Shown here in pieces: positions 48,124 through 56,240 of a stretch of DNA of 64,000 bases. The DNA lies in the NCBI GenBank assembly GCA_964551735.1, contig CAZKEF010000028.1:1-64000 (forward strand). The letters are read 5' to 3'. The DNA is from DAOUAT01 sp964551735 (GTDB lineage: Bacteria > Chloroflexota > Anaerolineae > CG2-30-64-16). A model generated the notes under the pieces. The model made no database searches, had not been told where the DNA came from, and saw nothing but the letters and a program-made list of their open reading frames with translations. The translations under genes and the position numbers were made by a program. Position 1 is the stretch's first letter. Every line of letters begins with the position of its first letter.

Positions 48124-51100
48124 TTACTGCCCCGGTGTCAGCGCAAAGTCGAACTCGCCCACGGGGTACGAATCCGCGGTGCTCGAGCCGGCGCAGTTGA
48201 CGGTGCGCAGCACGTAGAAGTAGTTGGTCGCTGGGTCGCCCACGGTGGGGCCGTCCGCCGCATCTACGTAGCTAAACGCCTTGCCGGTGTACACCTGCGT
48301 GCTGTTCGTGCCCGGCGTGAAGTACGGCGATGTGCTGCGCCAGAGCTGGTAGGTGGCGTACGGCGAGCCGGCCCAGTCGGTCAGGGTGTAGTGCTGCGCC
48401 TGGATCGCAATCCCCGGCTGAGTGGCCGTGGCCGCGCCGCAGATGCGGGTGTTGGCCCACGCTCTGTTCGTCGTGCTGCTCACCGTCACCGTGGCCTCGT
48501 TGGTGATGTTGCTGTCCACCGGGGCCGTGGCGTTGGCCTTGAAGCCCAGCGTGGCCGTGGTCGCCAGCAAGCCCACCCGCACGTCCACCGTGCCATCCGG
48601 CACCTTGCCGGTCGGCGAGCCGCTGCCGCTGTAGTAGTAGTACTTCGTGGCCTGGGTGCCTGCCAGGTTCTCCGCGCCGATGGTCGCGACGGGGTTCGTC
48701 ACGCCCAGCATCGTGTTGAAGCCCGCGGGGTAGGCGAACCAGATGTTGTCGGTCCCGTCCTCGATCCAGATCTGGAACGAGAACTTCTCCGTGCGGCCCT
48801 TCAGCACGGCATCCTCCCATTCGATGACCGTGTGCAGCTTGCCGTCCAGCACGGTCAGCACCAGGTACATGTTGCCGCCGGTCAGGTCCAGGTCAGCCCA
48901 GAACGGCACGATGACGTTTTCATTTTCGTCTCGCGCTTCGTTGGCCGGGATATTCTTCGGTGTGTTCGAGGGGCAGAGCGGCGAAGTTGGGATGCCGGCG
49001 CGCATCACGCCGTTCATGGAGATCACCACATCGGTGTAGTACTGATCCAGGTAGTAGAAGTCCATACCACCCAACAAGAAGCAGCCGGTGTCGCGGTTGG
49101 TTGTGCCCAGGTCCGCCGGCGGGATGCCCTCGGCCGCCATGCTTTGGTAGCCGCTCCGATTCTCTTCACTCCAGGTGAAGGTCGCCGCCCCCAGGTTCAC
49201 GGAGCCGCTCAGGGTGTTCGTGCCGCTGTTATACGTCCAGCCGCCGGTGTTCGAGCCGCTGACGTAGGTCGCGCCGGCCGGCACCACGTCGCTCACGCTG
49301 AAGGTGCGGCTGCTGGTGACCTTGTTCTTGATGGTCACCGCGTAGGTGATCTGTGCGCCGGCGCCGGCGCCGGTCGGCGTGGCGGTCTTCTCGATCATGG
49401 TCCTGTCGGTGGAGCCGGCCACCTTCACCGCCACCGGGAAGTGCGCCTCGGGCGCGTCGCCGGTATCCTCCGTGTACACCACATAGCCGAAGTACCACTG
49501 GCCCGGCGTCAGGCCGGTCACGTCGGGGATGTTCACCCCGAAGGTCTGCGTGCCGCCCGCGGCGATGGTGAAGCTGGGGGCGGTCAACGTGCCCACCAGC
49601 CCGTCCCGGCCGATGAAGACGCCGTTCCAGGTCATGCTCTGGCCGGTCGGGTTGCGTACGGTGCGCGTCCAGCCGCAGCTTCCGTAACAGGCGGCATCGG
49701 CCATGGAGGGATAGTTCAGCGTCTTGGGATCGCCGCCGAGGGCCGGATCGGCGTCCTCGTACTCCGTGGTGGTGATATTGAGCAGCAGCCCTGCATCCAG
49801 CGCGTTACCGACGTTCACCCGGCCCGAGCCCCGGTCGAACGGGTCGGTGGGCGTGATGCCATCTTCTTCGCGCACGGTGTTATCCCAGACGGCCGTGGTC
49901 ATCAGCGCGGACTGGATCTCGGCGACGGTCCAGGCGGGATGCTTCGCCTGCATCATCAGCGCGCCCGCGCCGGCCATGTGCGGGCTGGACATGGAGGTGC
50001 CGCTGTAGAACTCGATCTCGGGCGCGGTCTGGCCCAGGGAGGCGACCGCGGCCAGGATGTCCACGCCGGGGGCCGTCATGTCGGGCTTGATCAGGTCGGG
50101 GACCTGGTTGTTGGGCCCACGGGACGAGAACGCGGCCATCACGTCGCCGTTGTTGTTTGCGACTTCTTTTGTGGTGCCTGCGATCGCGGCCATGTGGCCC
50201 GTGTCGCCGTTGGCCAGCCAGGCCTTAAGCGCCACGCCCTCGTCGTAGGTGATGTGTACGCCTGGGATGACGTACGCGTCGCCGATTTCTTCGTCACCGT
50301 TGGCTGCGGCGTTGGCCAGCACCATGCCGGCGCCGCCCGCGGCCTGGACGACCTCCGCCTTTTCGACGCGGGCGTTGATGCCCCGATCGCACACCACGAT
50401 CTTGCCGGTGAAAAGACCGGGATTTGTCCAAATATCGAGCTGGCACAGCGCGTTGCCGTAGTCGCCGGCGTAGACGATAGGCGACAGGCCGAGTGCGGCG
50501 GTCACGCTGCGGCCTTCGATATCGGCCAGCACCGTGCCCTGGTCCGTGGTCATGCTGATAACCGCGTTGACCAGCGCGCGGTCGTGGGTGGATGCGGCGG
50601 TGGTGGTCAGCCACGGGCTGCCGTGCGCCACGGTGGCCGCGCCGGGGCCAGCGTTGCCGGCGGACGCCGAGACGAACGCGCCGGCGTTGCGCAGGTCAAG
50701 GAACGCTTGCTCATCGGATGCGACCCAGGGGCTCTGGCCCGAGCCGCTGATGGAGTAGTTCAGCGCATCCACGCCGTCGGTGACGGCCTGCTGCAGCGCA
50801 GCGATCAGGTCGTCGGTGGGGCAGCCGTCCAGGTCGCAGGCGTCGTAGGCGATGATGTTGGCGTGCGGCGCGACGCCGGAGATGTCAAAAGTGAGATCCA
50901 CGGTCGGTGCGTCCAACACGATGTCGTTCAGCCGGTTGCCTGCGGCCGTGCTGGCCGTGTGCGAACCGTGCCCTTCTTCGTCCTCAGGGTCATTGCCGCT
51001 GTTCGGATAGCTGTAGACGCCGATCAGCTTGTCGTTGCAGACCAGTGTCGGGTCGTAATCTGAGTGAGATGGATTGCACCAGCCGTAGAATTGGCCGCGC

Positions 51101-51747
51101 GGGTTGGTGTGGTTGTAGCCATCCCCGCCGATATCCGCAAACGAGGGATGATCCATGTTGATGCCGGTATCTACGATGCCGACGATCATGCCCTCGCCGC
51201 AGTTGCCGCCCGGCGCGCAGGCGTCCGCCGCGCCCCACGCGCCCGCCGCGCCGATCCAGCCGGGCCCGCGGTCTGTCAGCAACTGGCGGTACTGCCGCGG
51301 CTCGACGCGCACGACGCCGGGCAGCGCGGCCACCGCGGCCGCTTCGTCCGGGGCCAATGTGAGGGTCAGGCCGTTGAGGATAACGTCGTAGACATAACCG
51401 ACCTCCAGCTCCCGGCCGAGCCGTTCGCCGGCGCGCTGCAAGAACTCCGCGCGCTTCTCGGCCAGGAACGCCAGATACGCCTGGCTGGCCGGGCTGCTCA
51501 CGTCCAGCTTGCGCGCGCCGGTGAGCTCGATGTGGGTCGGCGCCAGATCGCGGATGCCGCCGCGATAGCGCGCCAGCGAGGGGCCGTCCAACTGGATGAT
51601 GTACGTCTGCGGCTCTCCCCAGGGCGCCAACTGCGTCAGGGGCGTCAAGGGGCGTGAATCCGCCAGGGCCGGCGCCGGAGTGACTGCTGTCACCAGGGGC
51701 AGGATCAGAGCCGCCAGGGCGATGATGATGGGGAAGCGTCGGGTCAT
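48124..51747 (-). CDS. Subtilisin-like (S8) exoprotease with GEFDFAL C-terminal module
   Basis: 1207-aa secreted protease. Order: signal peptide, I9-like propeptide (YIIQLDGPSLARYRGG, GYVYDVILNGLTLTL), S8 catalytic domain with Asp in IVDTGINMDHP, His in EEGHGSHTAST and Ser in YSGTSMSSPHMAG, a PA-domain insert (KIVVCDRGINARVEKAEVV), an FN3-like domain, a DUF11 domain (TFSVSDVVPAGATYVSG), and a last ~100 residues with YQLWRSTSPYFTPG and VGEFDFALTPGQ. That last module recurs in three other peptidases here. ATG 51747 follows AAGGAGCACGCA; the upstream frame is unlikely. Confidence 0.93.
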   Translation of the reverse strand: MTRRFPIIIALAALILPLVTAVTPAPALADSRPLTPLTQLAPWGEPQTYIIQLDGPSLARYRGGIRDLAPTHIELTGARKLDVSSPASQAYLAFLAEKRAEFLQRAGERLGRELEVGYVYDVILNGLTLTLAPDEAAAVAALPGVVRVEPRQYRQLLTDRGPGWIGAAGAWGAADACAPGGNCGEGMIVGIVDTGINMDHPSFADIGGDGYNHTNPRGQFYGWCNPSHSDYDPTLVCNDKLIGVYSYPNSGNDPEDEEGHGSHTASTAAGNRLNDIVLDAPTVDLTFDISGVAPHANIIAYDACDLDGCPTDDLIAALQQAVTDGVDALNYSISGSGQSPWVASDEQAFLDLRNAGAFVSASAGNAGPGAATVAHGSPWLTTTAASTHDRALVNAVISMTTDQGTVLADIEGRSVTAALGLSPIVYAGDYGNALCQLDIWTNPGLFTGKIVVCDRGINARVEKAEVVQAAGGAGMVLANAAANGDEEIGDAYVIPGVHITYDEGVALKAWLANGDTGHMAAIAGTTKEVANNNGDVMAAFSSRGPNNQVPDLIKPDMTAPGVDILAAVASLGQTAPEIEFYSGTSMSSPHMAGAGALMMQAKHPAWTVAEIQSALMTTAVWDNTVREEDGITPTDPFDRGSGRVNVGNALDAGLLLNITTTEYEDADPALGGDPKTLNYPSMADAACYGSCGWTRTVRNPTGQSMTWNGVFIGRDGLVGTLTAPSFTIAAGGTQTFGVNIPDVTGLTPGQWYFGYVVYTEDTGDAPEAHFPVAVKVAGSTDRTMIEKTATPTGAGAGAQITYAVTIKNKVTSSRTFSVSDVVPAGATYVSGSNTGGWTYNSGTNTLSGSVNLGAATFTWSEENRSGYQSMAAEGIPPADLGTTNRDTGCFLLGGMDFYYLDQYYTDVVISMNGVMRAGIPTSPLCPSNTPKNIPANEARDENENVIVPFWADLDLTGGNMYLVLTVLDGKLHTVIEWEDAVLKGRTEKFSFQIWIEDGTDNIWFAYPAGFNTMLGVTNPVATIGAENLAGTQATKYYYYSGSGSPTGKVPDGTVDVRVGLLATTATLGFKANATAPVDSNITNEATVTVSSTTNRAWANTRICGAATATQPGIAIQAQHYTLTDWAGSPYATYQLWRSTSPYFTPGTNSTQVYTGKAFSYVDAADGPTVGDPATNYFYVLRTVNCAGSSTADSYPVGEFDFALTPGQ

Positions 51748-51822
51748 TGCGTGCTCCTTGTGCATTGGCGCGCCCGTCGTGGTGATGCTGGTGCAGGCGT
51801 CGCCGGGTAACATAGGCTATAA

Positions 51823-51852
51823 ATTATACCATCGTGCTGTCGAAAACAGCAA
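51823..51852 (-). promoter_or_regulatory. Promoter of the minus-strand subtilisin gene
   Basis: Minus-strand TTGCTG (51852-51847) and TATAAT (51828-51823), 18-base spacer. Confidence 0.65.
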
Positions 51853-51878
51853 TTGTCCGCCGCGCGGAAGTGGGCGGT

Positions 51879-51907
51879 TTGGGGCGTCTGCGGATTTCTG
51901 GTATGAT
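51879..51907 (+). promoter_or_regulatory. Promoter of the plus-strand subtilisin gene
   Basis: TTGGGG (51879-51884) and TATGAT (51902-51907), 17-base spacer; start near 51914, so the structured repeat 51935-52012 is in the 5' leader. Confidence 0.6.
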
Positions 51908-51934
51908 CAGCAGCCAGTCTTCTGTATTCCTATC

Positions 51935-52012
51935 GTATGACTCTGTAGCATTTGCGTGTTCAGCGCAAATGCCAGGTTGCGGAATAAGTTCCGCGTTACG
52001 CGCTTGTGCGGA
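51935..52012 (+). repeat. 78-bp structured repeat, copy 2, in the leader of a subtilisin gene
   Basis: Ungapped match to 13258-13335 (8 differences by hand count). Hairpin 1 TAGCATTTGCG/CGCAAATGCCA keeps pairing at one position through an A-T to G-C double change; hairpin 2 is GCGGAA-TAAG-TTCCGC. The element ends directly against the Shine-Dalgarno AGGAAAA and lies 10 bases before ATG 52023, so it could control translation as well as being a mobile repeat. Confidence 0.8.
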
Positions 52013-52022
52013 AGGAAAATCT

Positions 52023-54125
52023 ATGCGCCTTCGCAACCGTTTGCTGATCGCTTTCCTGGTGCTCGTGCTTTTGCTCCCTGCCGCCGCCGCCGGTGCGCCC
52101 CTGACCCCGGGGGCCGATCCGGTTGCGCCTCAGGCGATGGCCGCGGGCGCGCGCGACGGGGCGGACGACGTGCTGATCCTCTTCGGCCCGCCGCCCGACT
52201 TGCGCGCGGCCAGCCGTCTGCCCGACAAGGCAGCGCGGGGCCGGTGGGTGGTGGCCACCCTGCGCACCGCGGCCGAGCGCAGCCAGCTGCCGGCCATCGC
52301 CGCGCTCCGGGAGGAGGGGATCGCTTACCGCGCGTTCTGGGCCCTCAACGCGGTGGCTGCCCGGCTCACGGCTGCGCAGATCGAACGGGTGGCCGAGCTG
52401 CCCGGCGTCACGGCCATTGTGCCGGATGCCCCCTTCCGCGCGCTGCCGGAACCGATAGGTGCGCAATCCGCCGCGGCCAGCCCGGAGGCCATCGAGTGGG
52501 GCGTGAGCCGCGTCCAGGCGCCGTGGGCCTGGACCCAGGGCTACACCGGCCAGGGGGTAGTGGTGGCAGGCCAGGACACCGGCTACGATTGGGATCACCC
52601 CGCGCTGATCAACGCGTACCGCGGCTATGATCCCGCGACTGGCCCCGTCGATCACGATTACAACTGGCATGACGCCATCCACTTCAATTTGGGCGGCGGC
52701 AGCGGCAATGCTTGCGGCTTTGATGCGGCCGCGCCCTGCGATGACCACGGCCACGGCACGCACACCGCGGGGACCATGGCCGGCAACGACCTCCTCCCGA
52801 CGGCGGCCGGTTGGCCCGCGGCCGCGACCAATGCCATCGGCGTCGCGCCGGGCAGCCGGTGGATCGGCTGCCGCAACATGGAGGACGGTTACGGCACGCC
52901 GTCCACCTACATCGAATGCTTCGAGTGGCTGATCGCGCCCTATCCGGTGGGCGGCACGACCGAGGAGGGCGACCCGGCCAGAGCGCCGGACATCATCAAT
53001 AACTCGTGGGGCTGTCCCACCTCCGAGGGCTGCACCCTGAAGACCGAGATCGAGCCGATCCTGAACGCGGCCGAAGCGGCCGGCATCCTGGTGGTCGCGT
53101 CCGCGGGCAACAGCGGCTCCGCCTGCGGCTCGGTCAAAGATCCGCCGGCCATCTACCCCGCGGCGTTTTCGGTGGGCGCCGTGGGCTCGACGGACGCCCT
53201 GGCCAGCTTCAGCAGCCGCGGCCCGGTCACCTACGGCGGCCAGACGTACATCAAGCCGAACCTCAGCGCGCCCGGCGTCAACGTCCGCTCCAGCGTGCCC
53301 GGCACTGGTTACTCGCTCATGTCCGGCACCAGCATGGCCGGGCCGCACGTGGCCGGGGTGGCCGCGCTGCTGCTCTCGGCCGAGCCCGCGCTGCGCGGGC
53401 AAACCGACATGCTCAAAGAGATCCTGGCCCGCACGGCTGAGTCCAAGATCTTCGACGCCTGCGGCCCCGCGGCGGGGGCCGTGCCCAACAACGGTTACGG
53501 CTGGGGCATCGTCAACGCACAGCGGGCCATCGAGTCGCTGAGTCAGCCCGGCGCGCTGGCGGGCAAGGTGGTAGATGCGGCCACCGCTGTGGCGCTGCCC
53601 GGCGAGGCCGTGACGTTGTACGCGCTGGACGGCGCATGGCTGGCGGAGCAGGTCACCGACGCCGCGGGAGGCTACAGCTTCAGCCGCGGGTGGGGCAGCT
53701 ACCGGGTAGAGGTCTCGGCTGCGGGCTACGATCCCGGGCAGGCGGAGCCGGTCTACGTGGTGGGCGGGCAGACGACAACCCAGGACTTTGCTTTGGCTGC
53801 CATCCCAGCCGTGGCCGGCCTGGCCATCGCGCCTGCCGCCGGGGGCGTGCAGTTGCATTGGCCCGTGCTCAGCGGCAACGTGACAGGCTACGAGCTCTGG
53901 CGCGGCACGTCGCCTTACTTCGCGCCCGGCGCGGCGGGGGATGAGATCTTCGCCGCGGCGTGCGCAGAGGCCGGCGGCGTCATTACCTGCACCGACGACG
54001 ATGCGGCGATCGGCGACCCCGCGACCAACCATTTCTACCTGGCGTTGGCCATCGGCGCGGGGGGCGGCCGTTCGCTGCCCTCCGGCCGCGTCGGGGAATT
54101 CGATTACACGCTGATCGCGCGCTGA
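52023..54125 (+). CDS. Bacillopeptidase-F-like S8 protease with GEFDYTL C-terminal module
   Basis: 700-aa secreted protease: signal peptide (1-23), I9-like propeptide region, S8 domain with Asp in GQDTGYDWDHP, His in DDHGHGTHTAGTM and Ser in SGTSMAGPHVAGV, a carboxypeptidase-regulatory-like beta-sandwich (GKVVDAATAVALPGEAVTLY), and the C-terminal module (YELWRGTSPYFAPG, NHFYLALAIG, VGEFDYTLIAR). ATG 52023 follows GGAAGGAAAATCT. It begins a run of three exoenzyme genes with 15-70-base gaps. Confidence 0.93.
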   Translation: MRLRNRLLIAFLVLVLLLPAAAAGAPLTPGADPVAPQAMAAGARDGADDVLILFGPPPDLRAASRLPDKAARGRWVVATLRTAAERSQLPAIAALREEGIAYRAFWALNAVAARLTAAQIERVAELPGVTAIVPDAPFRALPEPIGAQSAAASPEAIEWGVSRVQAPWAWTQGYTGQGVVVAGQDTGYDWDHPALINAYRGYDPATGPVDHDYNWHDAIHFNLGGGSGNACGFDAAAPCDDHGHGTHTAGTMAGNDLLPTAAGWPAAATNAIGVAPGSRWIGCRNMEDGYGTPSTYIECFEWLIAPYPVGGTTEEGDPARAPDIINNSWGCPTSEGCTLKTEIEPILNAAEAAGILVVASAGNSGSACGSVKDPPAIYPAAFSVGAVGSTDALASFSSRGPVTYGGQTYIKPNLSAPGVNVRSSVPGTGYSLMSGTSMAGPHVAGVAALLLSAEPALRGQTDMLKEILARTAESKIFDACGPAAGAVPNNGYGWGIVNAQRAIESLSQPGALAGKVVDAATAVALPGEAVTLYALDGAWLAEQVTDAAGGYSFSRGWGSYRVEVSAAGYDPGQAEPVYVVGGQTTTQDFALAAIPAVAGLAIAPAAGGVQLHWPVLSGNVTGYELWRGTSPYFAPGAAGDEIFAAACAEAGGVITCTDDDAAIGDPATNHFYLALAIGAGGGRSLPSGRVGEFDYTLIAR

Positions 54126-54194
54126 GCTGGTGGGCTGCAGCCGGGCGCGACGGCCCTGGTTCCTGCGTTTGTTGCCGCAAAGGAGTGCTCCCCT

Positions 54195-56225
54195 ATGATC
54201 AAAGCTCATCGGCGGTTCTCTGTGCTCACCGCCATCTTGTTGCTGTGTTGGCTGGCTATCGCCTCGGCCGCCACTGCCGCGCCGGGTCCTGCCCTGCCCC
54301 CTGGCCCCACGGGGTCGGCCCAGCCGGCCGGCCCCGTGGTGGCCCGTGTCTATTTCGGTGACCAGGCCGATCTGGATCGCCTGGCTGAAACCCTGGACGT
54401 CTGGGAGGTCAACCGCACCCGCGGCTACCTGGTGGCGCTGTTGGGACCAGAGCGTTACGCTGCGCTGCTCCGGGCCAGCTACCGGGTGGAGGTTGACCAG
54501 GTCCAGACGGACGCGCTGTTGGCGCCGCGCCAGGCGTTGCCCGGCCAGTTATGGGGCATCCCCTCTTACCCCTGTTACCGCACCGTCGAAGAGACTTACG
54601 ACAGCATGGTTGCCCTGGCGGCCGCGCACCCGGACCTGGCCACCTGGCGCGACATCGGCGATAGCTGGGACAAGATCACGGCCGGCGGGCCGACCGGCTA
54701 CGACCTCTACGAGCTGACGTTGACCAACCGTGCGATCGCCGGCCCCAAGCCGCGTTTCTTCCTGATGGCGGCCATCCACGCGCGCGAGTATGCCACAGCC
54801 GAGCTGGCCGCGCGTTTCGTCGAGGGGCTGGCCGCCGATTACGGCGTGGACCCCGATGCGACCTGGCTGCTAGACCACTACGAGCTGCGCGCCGTTTTTC
54901 AGGCCAATCCCGATGGCCGCAAGAAGGCCGAGGCCGGGGATTCGTGGCGCAAGAACACCGACAACGACGATGGCTGCACCGCCAACATGCCCCAACTGAG
55001 TTGGACTTACGGCACCGACCTGAACCGCAACAGCACTTTCAAGTGGGGCACGGGCGGCAGCAGCACCAACGCGTGCGATTATACTTATCGCGGCCCAGCG
55101 GCCGGCTCGGAGCCTGAAGTGCAGACGCTGGAAAACGCCCTGCGCAGCCTGTTCGCCGATCAGCGCGGTCCCGGCGATAGCGACCCGGCGCCGGACGAGG
55201 CCGAGGGCCTGATGATCACCCTGCACAGCTACAGCGAGCTGGTCCTTTTTCCTTGGGGCTGGACCTCGGCCCAGCAGGCGCCCAACCACGCGCAGTTGCA
55301 GACCCTGGGCCGCAAGTTCGGGTTCTACAACGGTTATGAAGTGTGCGCGGCCGCGCCGTGTCTGTACGTCGCTTCCGGCGGCACCGATGACTTTGCCTAC
55401 GGGGACCTGGGCATTGCCGCGTACACCTTCGAGCTGGGCACGGCGTTTTTCCAGTCCTGCTCGACCTTCGAAAGCGACATCCTGCCCCGCAACCTGCCTG
55501 CACTGAAGTACGCGTTCAAGGCCGCCCGGCGCCCCTACCAGGACCCGGCCGGCCCTGAGGTGATCGCGGTTGCAGTCAGCGCGGGCACGGTCACACGCGG
55601 CGCGACTGTGACCCTCACCGCCACCGCGGACGACAGCCGGTTCAACAGCAACGGCCACGGGACCGAGCCGGCCCAGAACGTGGTCGCCGCCCGCTTCACC
55701 GTGGACCTGCCCTCGTGGCAGGGCGGCGCAACCTACCCCATGGCTGCCGTCGACGGCGCGTTCGACGCGGTGTCAGAGAACGTGACCGCGTCCCTGGATA
55801 CCACCGCCTGGGCGCCCGGCCGGCACATCCTCTTCGTGGAAGCCCAGGATGCGAACGGTCGTTGGGGCGCGCCGTCCGCGGTCTTCCTGGACGTGACATC
55901 GCCGTGCGCGACCCCTGTGCCGCCGGCCGATGTGGTGGCGACCCTGGACGGCGAAGATGTGATCCTCACCTGGACCCACCTGGCCGCGAACGATGGCTAC
56001 GAGGTCTGGCACAGCGCGCTGCCGTACTTCGCGCCGGAGGATGAGGAAGCGGTGAAGGTGGATGTGGCGTTGAGCGGCAGCATGGCGATGCACTTCATCG
56101 ATCAGGCGGCAGCCGGCGATCCCCAGGTCAACCGTTACTATGTCGTGCGCGGGATCAACGCGTGTGGTGGGCTTTCCGCTGCCGCTGGCCGCTCCGGTGA
56201 GTTCGATTTCGCTCTGACACATTGA
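54195..56225 (+). CDS. M14 zinc carboxypeptidase with GEFDFAL C-terminal module
   Basis: 676-aa secreted metallopeptidase. Signal peptide (1-29), a propeptide, then the M14 domain: zinc ligands in AAIHAREYATAE (HxxE) and ITLHSYSELVLFPWGW (His), NPDGRKKAE, and catalytic Glu in YTFELGTAFF. A beta-domain follows, then the shared module (YEVWHSALPYFAPE, NRYYVVRGINACG, SGEFDFALTH). Should trim C-terminal residues from peptides, complementing the adjacent endoproteases. ATG 54195 follows AAAGGAGTGCTCCCCT. Confidence 0.93.
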   Translation: MIKAHRRFSVLTAILLLCWLAIASAATAAPGPALPPGPTGSAQPAGPVVARVYFGDQADLDRLAETLDVWEVNRTRGYLVALLGPERYAALLRASYRVEVDQVQTDALLAPRQALPGQLWGIPSYPCYRTVEETYDSMVALAAAHPDLATWRDIGDSWDKITAGGPTGYDLYELTLTNRAIAGPKPRFFLMAAIHAREYATAELAARFVEGLAADYGVDPDATWLLDHYELRAVFQANPDGRKKAEAGDSWRKNTDNDDGCTANMPQLSWTYGTDLNRNSTFKWGTGGSSTNACDYTYRGPAAGSEPEVQTLENALRSLFADQRGPGDSDPAPDEAEGLMITLHSYSELVLFPWGWTSAQQAPNHAQLQTLGRKFGFYNGYEVCAAAPCLYVASGGTDDFAYGDLGIAAYTFELGTAFFQSCSTFESDILPRNLPALKYAFKAARRPYQDPAGPEVIAVAVSAGTVTRGATVTLTATADDSRFNSNGHGTEPAQNVVAARFTVDLPSWQGGATYPMAAVDGAFDAVSENVTASLDTTAWAPGRHILFVEAQDANGRWGAPSAVFLDVTSPCATPVPPADVVATLDGEDVILTWTHLAANDGYEVWHSALPYFAPEDEEAVKVDVALSGSMAMHFIDQAAAGDPQVNRYYVVRGINACGGLSAAAGRSGEFDFALTH

Positions 56226-56240
56226 TCGGAGCCATCCGCT

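Noticed and set aside
48037..51063. 1008-codon open frame on the + strand
   Set aside because: It lies antisense to the S8 protease, which has a signal peptide, catalytic triad and Shine-Dalgarno; the + frame is Arg/His/Gly/Val-rich with no motif, a typical GC-rich shadow.
51996..54209. 737-codon open frame on the - strand
   Set aside because: Antisense to the second S8 protease with an intact triad; no domain or ribosome site.
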